From positions 12,660,832 to 12,724,831 of the forward strand of contig OZ025210.1 of NCBI GenBank assembly GCA_964019055.1: a DNA stretch of 64,000 nucleotides. The letters are read 5' to 3'. Source of the stretch: Anthopleura xanthogrammica (taxonomy: Eukaryota > Cnidaria > Anthozoa > Actiniaria > Actiniidae). Position numbers and translations under genes: made by a program. The notes below the pieces were generated by a model, which saw nothing but the letters and a program-made list of their open reading frames with translations, had not been told where the DNA came from and made no database searches. Positions 38,101-50,869 of this stretch are shown one piece after another (the stretch's first letter is position 1; each line of letters starts with the position of its first letter).

Positions 38101-41100
38101 TCACCAGACATCTCAATTGTATTTCCCAGATCCTCCCCAGAGCACGGTTACTCCTCCAAGTATCACAGTTGTACAAGGTAATGTGATCTCACTCAGCTGT
38201 ACAGCAGATGGTTATCCACCACCATCCATATCATGGACAAAAGCTGATGGTGTCATCAAAGCTGGTCACACAGTAGCTGGGGGAACACTTAGAATACCTG
38301 ATGCTATCAAAACAGATGCTGGCAGGTACATATGTACAGCAAAGAACACTTATAACAGCAGGGAACACACTGACAGTACAACTGCAACTGTCATAGTGAA
38401 ATGTAAGTAACCTTGATGAATTTTTATATGCCAAAACAGTGCATTGTAATAGAATTGTCATCTTATAGCGATTAAAATTACTTTAAATTATTAAGTAATA
38501 AATTCAATATTCTTAATGAATCCAACAATTCTTCATCAGACCAGCCATCAATCATGCTTGGAATGTTACAAAATCAGACAATTAACGAGAGCGATTCCCT
38601 GAGTATAAAATGTAATGCAGATGGTTACCCACCACCAACCATCAAATGGAAGACACCAACAGGATTTGTCCACACTGGGAATGTCTACAACATCCCGTCA
38701 GTCAGCAGATCACATGCAGGGATATACACGTGTACAGCTAGTAACGGGATAGGAAGAGAAGCAATGGCCAGTATACAAGTAAATGTACAGTGTAAGAAGT
38801 ATTCAAACGAAATTAAACATATGTTAATTCCAAATCATTCAAACAAGTTAAACGCTACAGTGGAAGCTATTCAGGCATTATTAAAGAAAACGTGTTTTTT
38901 TTTTTTTTTTTACATAGACATACCCGTTATGGATGGTTCTCAGTCTTCTTCAAAATCAACATCTTGGACTGGCAACAGTATTCGTCTTAGATGCATAGCA
39001 ACTGGTTTACCTGCACCACGGATAACGTGGTACAAACCAACAGACCAGCAGATCACTACAGGTGTCCACATTGTACCCGGGGGTAGTGAGGTAAGAGTAC
39101 TGACAACTGCTGACCAAGGGGACTATGGACAGTACAAGTGTCGAGCAACAAACATCCTGGGAAGTGATGAACAAATCATCAATGTCACTAAATTGTGTAA
39201 GTTTAATGAAAGAAAAAACATTTGTAACATTGATAAGATGAGTACAAGCATATGCAACTCGTTTTTCATATTTTACCTATTCGAATCCGACCTTTTACGT
39301 TTGATTTCCAGAAAACGTTTTTTCTAGCTTCCACAGGTTTTGTTACTATAACGATAACCGAGGTTGATGCATCATTCATAACTGTGAGATGGACAAAACC
39401 TGCTGATGATGGTGGAAGTCCTGTCACTGGTTACTTACTTCAAGTCAGTACCAAGCCACCAGTGATCACAGTGAATACCCATGCTATTATAACAGGACTG
39501 AAGGCAAACACACAGTACACGGTCAAAGTGTATGCCCAGAATGCTGTTGGTTATGGGGAGGTGTCTGTAAAAGTTATCAGAACAAAGGAAATAGGTAAAC
39601 ATATCCAAAAAGAGAAAATTTTACAATTACGATACTTTCCCTCATTTAAGTTAAGGAAAGGCTTCCTGGAAGCAAACTCTCTCTTACGTAAAGAACCTTG
39701 TATTGTTTCAAAATATAGCTTAAAGAAAAACCCTGGGGAAACTGGAAAACGGAGGGAAATCAACGAGCTATCAGAAAAAATTACTGTCAGTTATTTTCTT
39801 CTGTTGAAATACTTACATTTCCAGAGGAAAGTATCGAAGGAAAAATTGCCAAATGAATTTTTAGAGGAGCCACAAAAGCGTAAGGTCCCAGTTTCCAACC
39901 ATGCTTTATACTCAAAATTCGAGCTCGCAATCGTGCAGATTGGCTATTGTATTATATCGTTTCGTATTGGACTCGATTAGATTGGATTAGATTCATGTTG
40001 TAATTTTAATGATGAGTCAGTGAGTTGTAAAATCGATGCAATTCTACAACGTTTGGTTCTATCGGCGTCATTCGATATCTCTGAACACAATGTTAAATGT
40101 TCTAATGTCAAGGTAAGCCAGCAGTCCCAACACTTTTGTCAGCTCTCCTCGAAGCCACAGGGTCCAAACACTCCGTTGTTTTGAGATGGGAAGAACCAGC
40201 TGACAATGGTGGCAACATAACGAGGTATACAATCTACATGAAGGAAGTGGCAAGGAAAGCTGAGTGGACAAAACATGACGTAACGAACCCAAATCAACTT
40301 GAGTATAGGATAACAAAGAACATTGTTTATGGGAAAACATACATGTTCATGGTTACTGCATGGAACAAATATGGGGAAAGTGTGAAGGATGAAGAAGATG
40401 CCAAGACTGTAAATACTACAGCAACCAAAGCAGCTTCTACAAGTGGTCTGTATTAGAGAATACCAACTCATAACTAAAATTATAACTAGTAATATCTATA
40501 ATATGAATGTTATATACATCTTGTATTCTGGTTAGTTTGTCATTGAGTGCGTGCTTCTTTAGAGTGCACACTACGCGCGCGCACTTTCATTAGCGCAATT
40601 CGTGTCCCAAATAACGGTTATTGAAATTTGCATTTTATAAAAAGTTTTTAAAAAGCTTCCTTGTTGTGCTGTGTGCAATCATAAAGCACTATGTGATTGA
40701 CAGAATACTCCAAAAGTGTAGACAAGCAGTACACTACACGTCGTACTTCTCGAAACATTTCTCTCGCGTTCTGCCAATCCCTGTGTGATTTGAATGCCCA
40801 CACGTTACGCGCGTCCGTTTTCTACTTTTTTTCATTCTTTTCTCGTTTCACAATATGCAGATAACTGCATGTAATTATTTCAAACTGACGTGGCAGTAAT
40901 AAAAGTACATTTCTTTTTTAATATTCTTATTATAACAAAATTCTTACAATTCCTTCTTCCCTCCCTCTCTCACACACTCTGTATCTTTCCCTTTGTTCGA
41001 AAAGCGAGAACTGTGAACTGTGCTGAAGAAGGATCAAAGGCGAGTAAGTACAAAAGAAGCACCCATACTTAATACAAACCATAACTGTATCTATTACCTA

Positions 41101-42071
41101 AATTAGACACATAAAGAAAACCACCTTTTCTTCTTTTACCCATTTGGCTTATAGATGATAACTATATACTCTTTCTAACAGGTTCTACAGTCCTGGGAGT
41201 CATTATTGTCATCCTTGTTCTCTCTCTTGGTTTTAATGTGCTTCAATTTCTGTATCTCAGGAGAAGACTACGAATGAGCAGTAAGTTACCACATCATAGC
41301 CCCTTTTAAAATCCTTCTAGGATCGTACTCGGATCGTATGTTTGGTTGAAGACAAATGGAAACCAGGCCTTTGCAAGAGCAGAAATTTTGATTTCTTGCC
41401 TAACAATTTATAATTAATTTCCAACTTTAGGCGAAAAAGAAGTTCAATCTCAAAAGCGGTAAGTTATGGTTTTTAGACACAAATAGCAAATCAACGTATC
41501 TGTTATACTATTATACTAAAAACATATATTGATCATTTTTGTTTCGGCATATCAAGAAGAATGGCTTCGAAGAAAGATGCTACTGGAGAAAGCTATGAAG
41601 TAAGTGATATTTTTCCCTTCTTACATTCCTTTTTACTTTATTATCATTATTATTATATTTTTCAACCTTATATTTTCTTTATTGCTATAGTGTCGGTTAT
41701 TTTTTTCTATCGTTCAGAACGACTTTATATTGGAAGACAAGACAACATCAGTACCGAACACATCACCTGCACGACAACCTGTCCACACTGCTCCGGAATA
41801 TGAAACCATTCAACAGTTAGTTGACAATGCAAAACTCAGCGAAGCCCCCTCGTCTAACGATACAAGTAATTATCAAGGACTCAATCTGATGCCCAGTATA
41901 TCTTGTAAAGGGACCCATGGACCAGTGTATGAGCACCTTCGTACAAGATCTGTGGAACCCAGTATACAGCATGATGATAATGAGCAACACCCATATGAAC
42001 CCCTGAGTAATAGAAACCAAAACACTACCTATCAGTCCCTGCAGGGTAATAGCAAGGAGTCTGCCATATAA
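35159..42071 (+). CDS. Receptor gene C: signal peptide, 5 Ig, 2 FN3, TM, ITAM-spaced tail
   Basis: Exons: 35159-35237, 36471-36851, 37326-37595, 38130-38402, 38540-38791, 38918-39196, 39337-39594, 40113-40442, 41005-41043, 41182-41280, 41431-41458, 41557-41599 and 41718-42071, giving 894 aa in one frame. Signal peptide MFVVQIQKAVVLRLGVLG. The V-like domain is at 27-153. Ig5 begins IPVMDGSQ rather than DPPDIDTS as in A, B and E. The linker is 13 codons with TRTVNCAEEG. The tail (778-894) has EYETI, NYQGL, VYEHL, PYEPL and TYQSL, with YEPL-x8-YQSL at the end. The Ig4-Ig5 intron (126 nt) is open in frame, so retention would insert 42 residues including a poly-F run. FN3b read-through ends at SGLY then a stop. 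Ig4 to FN3b is almost identical to gene D. Confidence 0.88.
35695..35985. mobile_element. G-run/C-run TIR element in gene C intron 1
   Basis: Starts with a G-run then 'tatacggggatgctccgc' and ends with 'gcggagcatccccgtatg' then 'gacccgaagtacc' and a C-run. Inside, 'aaaaggggta' phrases repeat. Gene B lacks it at the paralogous site near 28192. The right part is repeated at 44877-44987. Confidence 0.75.
36143..36217 (-). mobile_element. tRNA-derived SINE relic in gene C intron 1
   Basis: Same relic as at 28351-28432, with a substitution in the B-box-like part ('gtacccacgacc' on the plus strand). Confidence 0.45.
37854..38019. mobile_element. Short 'gaccgcggagc' TIR element in gene C intron
   Basis: Inverted ends 'gggaccgcggagc' and 'gctccgcggtcc', flanked by 'attagc' and 'ttagc'. 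It sits at the same place as a longer element in gene E (54072-54795), sharing 'cttccgagggtct', 'aacccccctaggtggtccag' and 'agattacgctccg'. Gene B has an empty site ('cattagcatatgtg'). Confidence 0.75.
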
Positions 42072-42093
42072 CGATAACCTCGAGAAGGGTCAG

Positions 42094-42333
42094 TTTACGA
42101 TACAGTCGAATTGCAAGAATCACCTCGTCACCAAAACCCTGCTAAGTCATTACCAGGAACTATCGTCTATTGACGCTGCACATGACTACACAAGAATAGT
42201 GTACGAACCTCTTCGAACAGGAGTCCCGCGTATTGATAATGAGACAAATACGTACCAACCACTTGGTCTAAGAAACCAAAGCTCAGATTACCAGACCCTG
42301 CCGCATGGCAAGGGCAATGACTCTGTCGTATGA
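42094..42333 (+). pseudogene. Dead type A tail exon after the gene C stop
   Basis: Matches the gene A tail exon from VYDTVELQES to the final SVV and its stop, 22 bp after the C stop codon. A 41-bp deletion between two 'aagtc' copies shifts the frame and creates an early stop. It continues into the gene A-type 3' UTR. It now probably serves only as 3' UTR of gene C. Confidence 0.85.
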
Positions 42334-42425
42334 ATAGAGAGCAAAATGAACAACACAGCTTTCTTAACTCAACGGGCTACTACATGAACATATATTATTA
42401 GTTATTATTAGATTCTCAAAACATC

Positions 42426-42431
42426 AATAAA
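42426..42431 (+). promoter_or_regulatory. Polyadenylation signal AATAAA downstream of gene C
   Basis: Equivalent to the gene A signal at 12003, carried along with the dead tail exon. Confidence 0.55.
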
Positions 42432-42439
42432 ATAACAGC

Positions 42440-43842
42440 AAGAGCGTAGCCAGGGTTTTGGCTTAGGGGGCACCCAAAATCCGTTTTTAGACCCCGACTT
42501 TAACTCTGGTTAAGACGATCTACGAATCAGCGCAGAATTCCTTGTTCTGGTTGCACGATTATATATAACAGACTGTGATTGGCTACTATGCTAATTCATT
42601 CTTACATGCGTTTTGATTGGTTCGCCAAAGAATCTGCAGAAAGATAAACCGAACGTAAAAACACTGACAGATATCTGTCAATATTGATGAACAACGATTT
42701 GACGAGGTATTCAACGTCTTTCTTAGCGATCTAGCTTTGGCGTTTGTTTCGGTGTTTTACTACAGAAATGTTGCATTATATTTCTGGTATTGATCTATAA
42801 ATCTACTGATTCTGTTTCCTGCTGCAACCCCCTAGACTTGCTTCAAGTCGTCCACTCTCTTTTCCTCTCCCTGTTCATGGATGTAAAGAAAATTTGGCGA
42901 GCGCGAAGCGCGAGCGTATTACGAGCGACGAAGTCTTGAGTGGACGATTTGTTTCCCTTGCAGGGATTCGATTTCTGTTTTGTGCCAAAAATGTCGCCAA
43001 TCTCGGTTGATTGTCTGTTTGATATAATTTATTCACCGACGGAAAAACCCGTCAGTAAACTTTGGCGCGAGCAGAGATGAAAAGTCCTCAGTCCCGTCAG
43101 GAAAAAAAAAAAAAAAAAAAGAAAGGGACGGAGGACTTTTGGAAAGTCTAGCAACCCCCGTGCGCTGGTTAAGCTAAAAAATATATATAAACTAAAGGTA
43201 GGGGAAAAATTAAATTTGGAAATGGTACTACAATTAAAGGAAAATACTAAAATTAAAGTTTTGCATTAATTGTTTTGGTCCATGGTCATTGAATGATGTA
43301 TCTAACACTGAAATATCGTGGATCGAAGATGGAAGCTTAAACTGAACCAAAGAGTCGAAGATTGCTTGATAGACATGTTTCATATATATGACATAATTCC
43401 CAGAAATCCGAAACAACTTGGCTGATGCTTTATTTCTCAGTTTATTATCCAACAGCACGTGTTACAATGTGAAAACTGATGTGATTCAAAAAATTGAAGG
43501 TGCTCTTACTTTGAATATCTTTGAGAGTAAGAGTAATGTTTTCCCTACCAAAGTATTATTGCAGAGATAACTTCTATCTAATAGTACAATATGCTTGATA
43601 GTTTGTCTCTTACTATGCTCCATAAAAGACAAAATGGGTTCCCTGTGTTTCCTCTGTTGCGTTACAGTTCCTTTGTTTACTAACCTTTAGGTCAATCTCA
43701 GCAATGGAATGAAGATACACTTATTTACATAATTCTTGCTCTCTATCGACATGCTCGTATACTTCGTCGTTTCCTTTCCCCAGATGACACAAACTACTTG
43801 GTGAGATCCACAATAGACAGTGCTCTTTACTTGATCTTGAAA
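42440..43842. other. Intergenic C to D: shared repeat block and probable gene D promoter
   Basis: 42470-42830 is shared with 59230-59590 after gene E ('gtttttagaccccgacttta', then 'cagactgtgattggct'). 43010-43160 matches the stretch before gene B. From 43200 to the gene D ATG is the block found upstream of every B-F gene. No gene seen. Confidence 0.5.
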
Positions 43843-46800
43843 ATGTTTGTCGTTCAAATCCAAAAGGCTGTTGTTTTAAGACTTGGTGTTCTTGGAATAT
43901 TGGTCTTACTTCCTCCCATAGGTTAGTGAAACTACTGCTTCTTCTAAGCATACTATTCAGTTATTATAATATGTAATATTTCTTCCTAGTTTTTCAATTC
44001 ATGATAAACTAACGGAGTCAACAACGGAGATGGAAGGACCCCAGAACAAATACTTTTGTTAAAAATGGATGCTAAAGGACTGGCGATGACAGGAGCTGAT
44101 GAACTTGATGATTTTTGAGTTAAGCCATTATCTAGGCCAGTGATTTCAATACATATTCTTTACTGACAGTAAGTCATATTGTGAGTTCATTGTCATTAGA
44201 CAATTCACCATCAAGAAATTCCTTGAGTTTACTAAAATCAGAAACAGAGTCATTGTTGGTAGGTAAATATTGTTGAGCAAGTGTTGCAAAGTAGTCACTT
44301 AGGCATCACAGATTTCAGTAGATCTTGGAATGTTTCTGTCATTTACCTTAAGGTTTGTAGGAGTAAACTTGGATTCTCTTGGGGCCAGTGTATATAAATG
44401 TTTCCATATCTTGGTTGAGTTACCTTTACTAGTTACAAACCCTAGCGTTACTTCTCTTACTTCAATTGTTATTTGTTTCGTCAAACATATTTTTTTTCGG
44501 AAAAAAAATTCCGAGCTCCCGGCGTAATTTGAACCCACGACCTTCGGGTTTCTAGCCGACGCTCTAGAACTTTCTTTTAACTTTTAACAAGCAACAAAAA
44601 CAACTAAGTTTAAACAGGTTAATAGCAAAGCAGCTGGGAACTAGAGCAGACTTTAAGTTCTTACCATTTGTAAATATTATTTCAAAATAGAGAACTTTTC
44701 TTGGGTTGTTTTATACCGAGCATTCAGTGTAATAGAACAGGTGGGAACGTGACGAAAGCCGAAAGAAAGAAAATTCAAGATACCCCCTTCTCTTTTAAAA
44801 TGTGGTACACTGTCCCTGTTATACTTACAAAGGACGTATTTTTTTTAATTAAGAAGCTGCAGTTCGTTTCACTCATAAAAAAGGGGTAACTTTTTGTTGA
44901 AATTTGGTATAGAAAAGGGTAAGGGGTCGAGAGTCCGGGCGGAGCATCCCCGTATGAAACGACCCGAAGTACCCCTCCCCCCCTAAAATGTTTCCATATC
45001 TTGGTTGATTTACCTTTACTAGTTGCAAACCCTAGCGTTACTTCTCTAACGTTTATATATTTTTAAAGACAATCCTAATTTCCAGCAAACAATCTTAAAC
45101 AGGTAATTGTTATTTGTTTCGTCGACAAACATATTTTTTTCGGGAAAAATTTCCGAGTTCCCGGCGTAATTTGTACCCACGACCTTCGTGTTTGTAGCCG
45201 ATGCTCTAGAACTTTCTTAAACATTTTAAAATGGTTATTAGCAAAGCGGCTGAGAACCAGAGCAAACTTTAAGTTCTTACCATTTGTAGATATTATTTCA
45301 ATAGAGAACTTTTCTTGGGTGGTTTTATACCGAGAATTCAGTGTAATACGACAGGTGGGAGCTCGACGAAAGCCGAAAGAAAGAAAATTCAAGATACCCC
45401 TTCTCTTTTAAAATGTGGTACACTGTCCCTGTTATACTTACAAAGGACGTATTTTTTTAATTTAGAAGCAGCAGTACGTTTCACTCATCATCCTCCCAGT
45501 GTGCTGTACGTACAAACAGGACAAACTGCCAGGTTCGTGTGGAACTACACAGTTGATGACAAGAACACAGAGTTTAGTATAAGTTCACCACGATGGTTCT
45601 TTTACGATTCAAGCAACACTAAGTCAACTATTGCTACGGAATCTAATACTGGGAGTGGATGGCAATGGACTATCAGTAATGAATGTCCTACAAGGTTATT
45701 GAACCCAGCTGTTCGAGTCAGTAAAGAGTCCACTGCTACTCTGGTCATCTCTAATGTCACCACTGCCGATAATGGTGGATATGAATGTAGGTTGGTGTTG
45801 TTAAGAGAGTCACCAAAACGAAGTACAACACAACTCACCGTTACAGGTATTAATTATTCAGTAACGTAATTAAGAAAATGACAACGTAATTAATATATAA
45901 GGCCACGATTCATTGATAACAGTGCTAACCACCATTCCGTCTTCGTATTAGCTAACCTAACCAAGCTGAATTTGATTTACATGACTGTGTATATATTAAA
46001 AACCACAGGGAGCCCAATTTAGATAAAAGTAAAAGGTAAAAAAATATATAAATATACTTTTATATTGACCCAAATCCACACATAGGATACCATAGGGAAA
46101 TTATATAGGAAAACAAAGGCGCGCGCGAAAAAAAATGTTCTAATGCATTGTTTACTGTTTTTTTTGCTTGTTCGTATCATACAGGACATTATCTTGACCT
46201 GGAATAAAAAAAGATTAAGCGCGACTTTTTTCCCATTTTATTTTCACCTTTTACTTTTATCTAAATTGGGCTCCCTGTTTAAAAACATTTTCTACCAACT
46301 AATTAAATTTTACTATTGCAGTTCCTCCTCAGTTCAATCCACAACCACCATCAACAAAGAACATAGCAAAAGGACAGGAACTGAGTGTGCCTTGTACTGC
46401 TATTGGTACACCAACACCTAACATCACGTGGGTGCAGATAGAAGGTCATGTGACCAAGAGTACAGGAACAGGAAGTGCTACACTGAGGATACCAAACATT
46501 AGAAGAGATCAGAATGGGACGTATGAGTGTCAGGCCAGGAACAACCCAAATGAGAATCCAGTCACTGCACAGACTGTGGTTACAGTATACTGTAAGTAGA
46601 GTATTGCTTTAACTGCTTGCTTTATGATACCAATAAAATCTAAATTTCCTCGTATTTATTCTCCCGTCAAATTTGAGTTTGAAAACACTAAATTCCTCTG
46701 TTGGTTCTTTCTTTCTCTTGCCTTTATTTTTCATAGCACTAGATTTGTTTACCACAAAGATTTAACTTTACATACTAGCTCGCCTCTGCTTGGCTGAGAA

Positions 46801-49800
46801 CATTCATTAGCGTATGTGAACTTGGCAGGTTAAATGTATTTACGGTATAGTAGATGTTTCTAAAGATAATACATAGTCAAGTTCACTAGACATCTCAATT
46901 GTATTTCCCAGATCCTCCCCAAAGCACGGTTACTACTCCAAGTATCACAGTTGTACAAGGTGATGAGATCTCACTCAGCTGTAGAGCAGATGGTTATCCA
47001 CCACCATCCATATCATGGACAAAGGCTGATGGTGTCATCAAAGCTGGTCACACAGTAGCTGGGGGAACCCTACGAATACCTGATGCTATCAAAACAGATG
47101 CTGGCAAGTACATATGTACAGCAAAGAACACTTATAACAGCAAGGAACACACTGACAGTACAACTGCAACTGTGATAGTCAAATGTAAGTAACCTTGATG
47201 AGTTTTTATATGCCAAAACAGTGCATTGTAATGGAATTGTCATTTTATAGCGATTAAAATTACTCTAAATTATTAAGTAATAAATTCAATATTCGTAATG
47301 AATCCAACAATTCTTCATCAGATCAGCCATCAATCATGCTTGGAATGTTACAAAATCAGACAATTAACGAGAGCGACTCCCTCAGTATAAAATGTAATGC
47401 AGATGGTTACCCACCACCAACCATCAAATGGAAGACACCAACAGGATTTGTCCACACTGGGAATGTCTACAACATCCCGTCAGTCAGCAGATCACATGCA
47501 GGGATATACACGTGTACAGCTAGTAACGGGATAGGAAGAGAAGCAATGGCCAGTATACAAGTAAATGTACAGTGTAAGAAGTATTCAAACGAAATTAAAC
47601 ATATGTTAATTCCAAATCATTCAAACAAGTTAAACGCTACAGTGGAAGCTATTCAGGCATTATTAAAGAAAACGTGTTTTTTTTTTTTTTTTTACATAGA
47701 CATACCCGTTATGGATGGTTCTCAGTCTTCTTCAAAATCAACATCTTGGAAAGGCAACAGTATTCGTCTTAGATGCATAGCAACTGGTTTACCTGCACCA
47801 CGGATAACGTGGTACAAACCAACAGACCAGCAGATCACTACAGGTGTCCACATTGTACCCGGGGGTAGTGAGGTAAGAGTACTGACAACTGCTGACCAAG
47901 GGGACTATGGACAGTACAAGTGTCGAGCAACAAACATCCTGGGAAGTGATGAACAAATCATCAATGTCACTAAATTGTGTAAGTTTAATGAAAGAAAAAA
48001 CATTTGTAACATTGATAAGATGAGTACAAGCATATGCAACTCGTTTTTCATATTTTACCTATTCGAATCCGACCTTTTACGTTTGATTTCCAGAAAACGT
48101 TTTTTCTAGCTTCCACAGGTTTTGTTACTATAACGATAACCGAGGTTGATGCATCATTCATAACTGTGAGATGGACAAAACCTGCTGATGATGGTGGAAG
48201 TCCTGTCACTGGTTACTTACTTCAAGTCAGTACCAAGCCACCAGTGATCACAGTGAATACCCATGCTATTATAACAGGACTGAAGGCAAACACACAGTAC
48301 ACGGTCAAAGTGTATGCCCAGAATGCTGTTGGTTATGGGGAGGTGTCTGTAAAAGTTATCAGAACAAAGGAAATAGGTAAACATATCCAAAAAGAGAAAA
48401 TTTTACAATTACGATACTTTCCCTCATTTAAGTTAAGGAAAGGCTTCCTGGAAGCAAACTCTCTCTTACGTAAAGAACCTTGTATTGTTTCAAAATATAG
48501 CTTAAAGAAAAACCCTGGGGAAACTGGAAAACGGAGGGAAATCAACGAGCTATCAGAAAAAATTACTGTCAGTTATTTTCTTCTGTTGAAATACTTACAT
48601 TTCCAGAGGAAAGTATCGAAGGAAAAATTGCCAAATGAATTTTTAGAGGAGCCACAAAAGCGTAAGGTCCCAGTTTCCAACCATGCTTTATACTCAAAAT
48701 TCGAGCTCGCAATCGTGCAGATTGGCTATTGTATTATATCGTTTCGTATTGGACTCGATTAGATTGGAGTAGATTTATGTTGTAATTTTGATGATGAGTC
48801 AGTGAGTTGTAAAATCGATGCAATTCTACAACGTTTGGTTCTATCGGCGTCATTCGATATCTCTGAACACAATGTTAAATGTTCTAATGTCAAGGTAAGC
48901 CAGCAGTCCCAGCACTTTTGTCAGCTCTCCTCGAAGCCACAGGGTCCAAACACTCCGTTGTTTTGAGATGGGAAGAACCAGCTGACAATGGTGGCAACAT
49001 AACAAGGTACACAATCTACATGAAGGAAGTGGCAAGGAAAGCTGAGTGGACAAAACATGACGTAACGAACCCAAATCAACTTGAGTATAGGATAACAAAG
49101 AACATTGTTTATGGGAAAACATACATGTTCATGGTGACTGCATGGAACAAATATGGAGAAAGTGTGAAAGATGAAGAAGGTGCCAAGACTGTAAATACTA
49201 CAGCAACCAAAGCAGCTTCTACAAGTGGTCTGTATTAGAGAATACCAACTCATAACTAAAATTATAACTAGTAATATCTATAATATGAATGTTATACATC
49301 TTGTATTCTGGTTAGTTTGTCATTGAGTGCGTGCTTCTTTAGAGTGCACACAACGCGCGCGCACTTTCATTTGCGCAATTCGTGTCCCAAAGAACGGTTA
49401 TTGAAATTTGCATTTTATAAAAAGTTTTTAAAAAGCTTCCTTGTTGTGCTGTGTGTAATCATAAAGCACTATGTGATTGACAGAATACTCCAAAAGTGTA
49501 GACAAGCAGTACACTACACGTCGTACTTCTCGAAACATTTCTCTCGCGTTCTGCCAATCCCTGTGTGATTTGAATGCCCACACGTTACGCGCGTCCGTTT
49601 TCTACTTTTTTTCATTCTTTTCTCGTTTCACAATACGCAGATAACTGCATGTAATTATTTCAAACTGACGTGGCAGTAATAAAAGTATATTTCTTTTTTA
49701 ATATTCTTATTATAACAAAATTCTTACAATTCTTTCTTCCCTCCCTCTCTCACACACTCTGTATCTTTCCCTTTGTTCGAAAAGCGAGAACTGTGAACTG

Positions 49801-50848
49801 TGCTGAAGAAGGATCAAAGGCGAGTAAGTACAAAAGAAGCACCCATACTTAATGCAAACCATAATTGTATCTATTACCTAGATTAAACACATAAAGAAAA
49901 CCACCTTTTCGTCTTTTACCCATTTGGCTTATAGATGATAACTATATACTCTTTCTAACAGGTTCTACAGTCCTGGGAGTCATTATTGCCATCCTTGTTC
50001 TCTCTCTTGGTTTTAATGTGCTTCAATTTCTGTATCTCAGGAGAAGACTACGAATGAGCGGTAAGTTACCAGATCATAGCACCTTTTAAAATCCTACTAG
50101 GATCGTACTCGGATCGTATGTTTGGTTGAAGACAAATGGAAACCAGGCCTTTGCAAGAGCAGAAATTTTGATGTCTTGCCTAACAATTTATAATTAATTT
50201 CCAATTTTAGGCGAAAAAGAAGTTCAATCTCAAAAGCGGTAAGTTATGGTTTTTAGACACAAATAGCAAATCAACGTATCTATTATACTATTATACTAAA
50301 AACATATATTGATCATTTTTGTTTCGGCATATCAAGAAGAATGGCTTCGAAGAAAGATGCTACTGGAGAAAGCTATGAAGTAAGTGATATTTTTCCCTTC
50401 TTACATTCCTTTTTACTTTATTATTATTATTATCTTTTTCAACCTTATATATTCTTCATTGCTATAGTGTCGGTTATTTTTTTCTATCGTTCAGAACGAC
50501 TTTGAATTGGAAGACAAGACAACACCAGTACCAAACACATCACATGCACGACAGCCTGTCCAAACTGCCTCAGAATATGAAACCATTCAACAATTAGTTG
50601 AAAATGCAAATCCCAACGACGTCCGCTCCTCTAATGATACAAGTAATTATCAAGGACTTAATCTGTTGCCAAATACATCTAGTAAAGGGACACAGGGACC
50701 AGTGTATGAGCCCCTTCGTACAAGATCTGTGGAATCCAGTGTACAGCATAATGATAATGACCAACACCCATATGAACCCCTGGATATTAGGAACCAAAAC
50801 ACTACCTATCAGTCCCTGCAGGGTAATAGCAAGGAGTCTGCCATATAA
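43843..50848 (+). CDS. Receptor gene D: signal peptide, 5 Ig, 2 FN3, TM, ITAM-spaced tail
   Basis: Exons: 43843-43921, 45466-45846, 46322-46591, 46912-47184, 47322-47573, 47700-47978, 48119-48376, 48895-49224, 49785-49823, 49962-50060, 50211-50238, 50337-50379 and 50495-50848, giving 894 aa. The V-like domain is the same variant as gene A (NTKSTIATESN, then GSGWQWTISNECP). From Ig4 to FN3b it is almost identical to gene C, including SWKGNS for SWTGNS in Ig5. The signal-peptide donor is GTTAGT rather than GTAAGT. Intron 1 contains an extra truncated V exon (44854-44876) from a rearrangement. The residue after RMS is Gly, not Ser. Tail motifs are EYETI, NYQGL, VYEPL, PYEPL and TYQSL with YEPL-x8-YQSL. 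No AATAAA follows within the short gap to gene E. Confidence 0.87.
44498..44572 (-). mobile_element. tRNA-derived SINE relic in gene D intron 1, first copy
   Basis: Same relic as in B, with 'gaacccacgacc' intact. A second copy lies at 45140-45213 because of the local duplication. Confidence 0.5.
44854..44987 (+). pseudogene. Truncated V exon joined to G/C-run element: rearrangement junction
   Basis: The first 23 bp of a V exon (to 'cactcat' at 44876) run directly into the right part of the element seen at 35876-35985 ('aaaaggggtaac', ending 'gaagtacccctcccccccta'). A second complete copy of the intron 1 end and a full V exon then follow. This is a duplication breakpoint within gene D intron 1. 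Confidence 0.8.
45140..45213 (-). mobile_element. tRNA-derived SINE relic in gene D intron 1, second copy
   Basis: Shares the 'gtacccacgacc' change with the gene C copy, so this half of the intron came from a C-like gene. Confidence 0.45.
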
Positions 50849-50869
50849 CGATAAACTCGAGAAGGGTCA

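Noticed and set aside
39252..39980. A separate 242-aa gene (and its copy at 48034-48762)
   Set aside because: It contains the FN3a exon plus read-through into flanking introns. The splice sites and the B/E alignment show that only 39337-39594 is coding.
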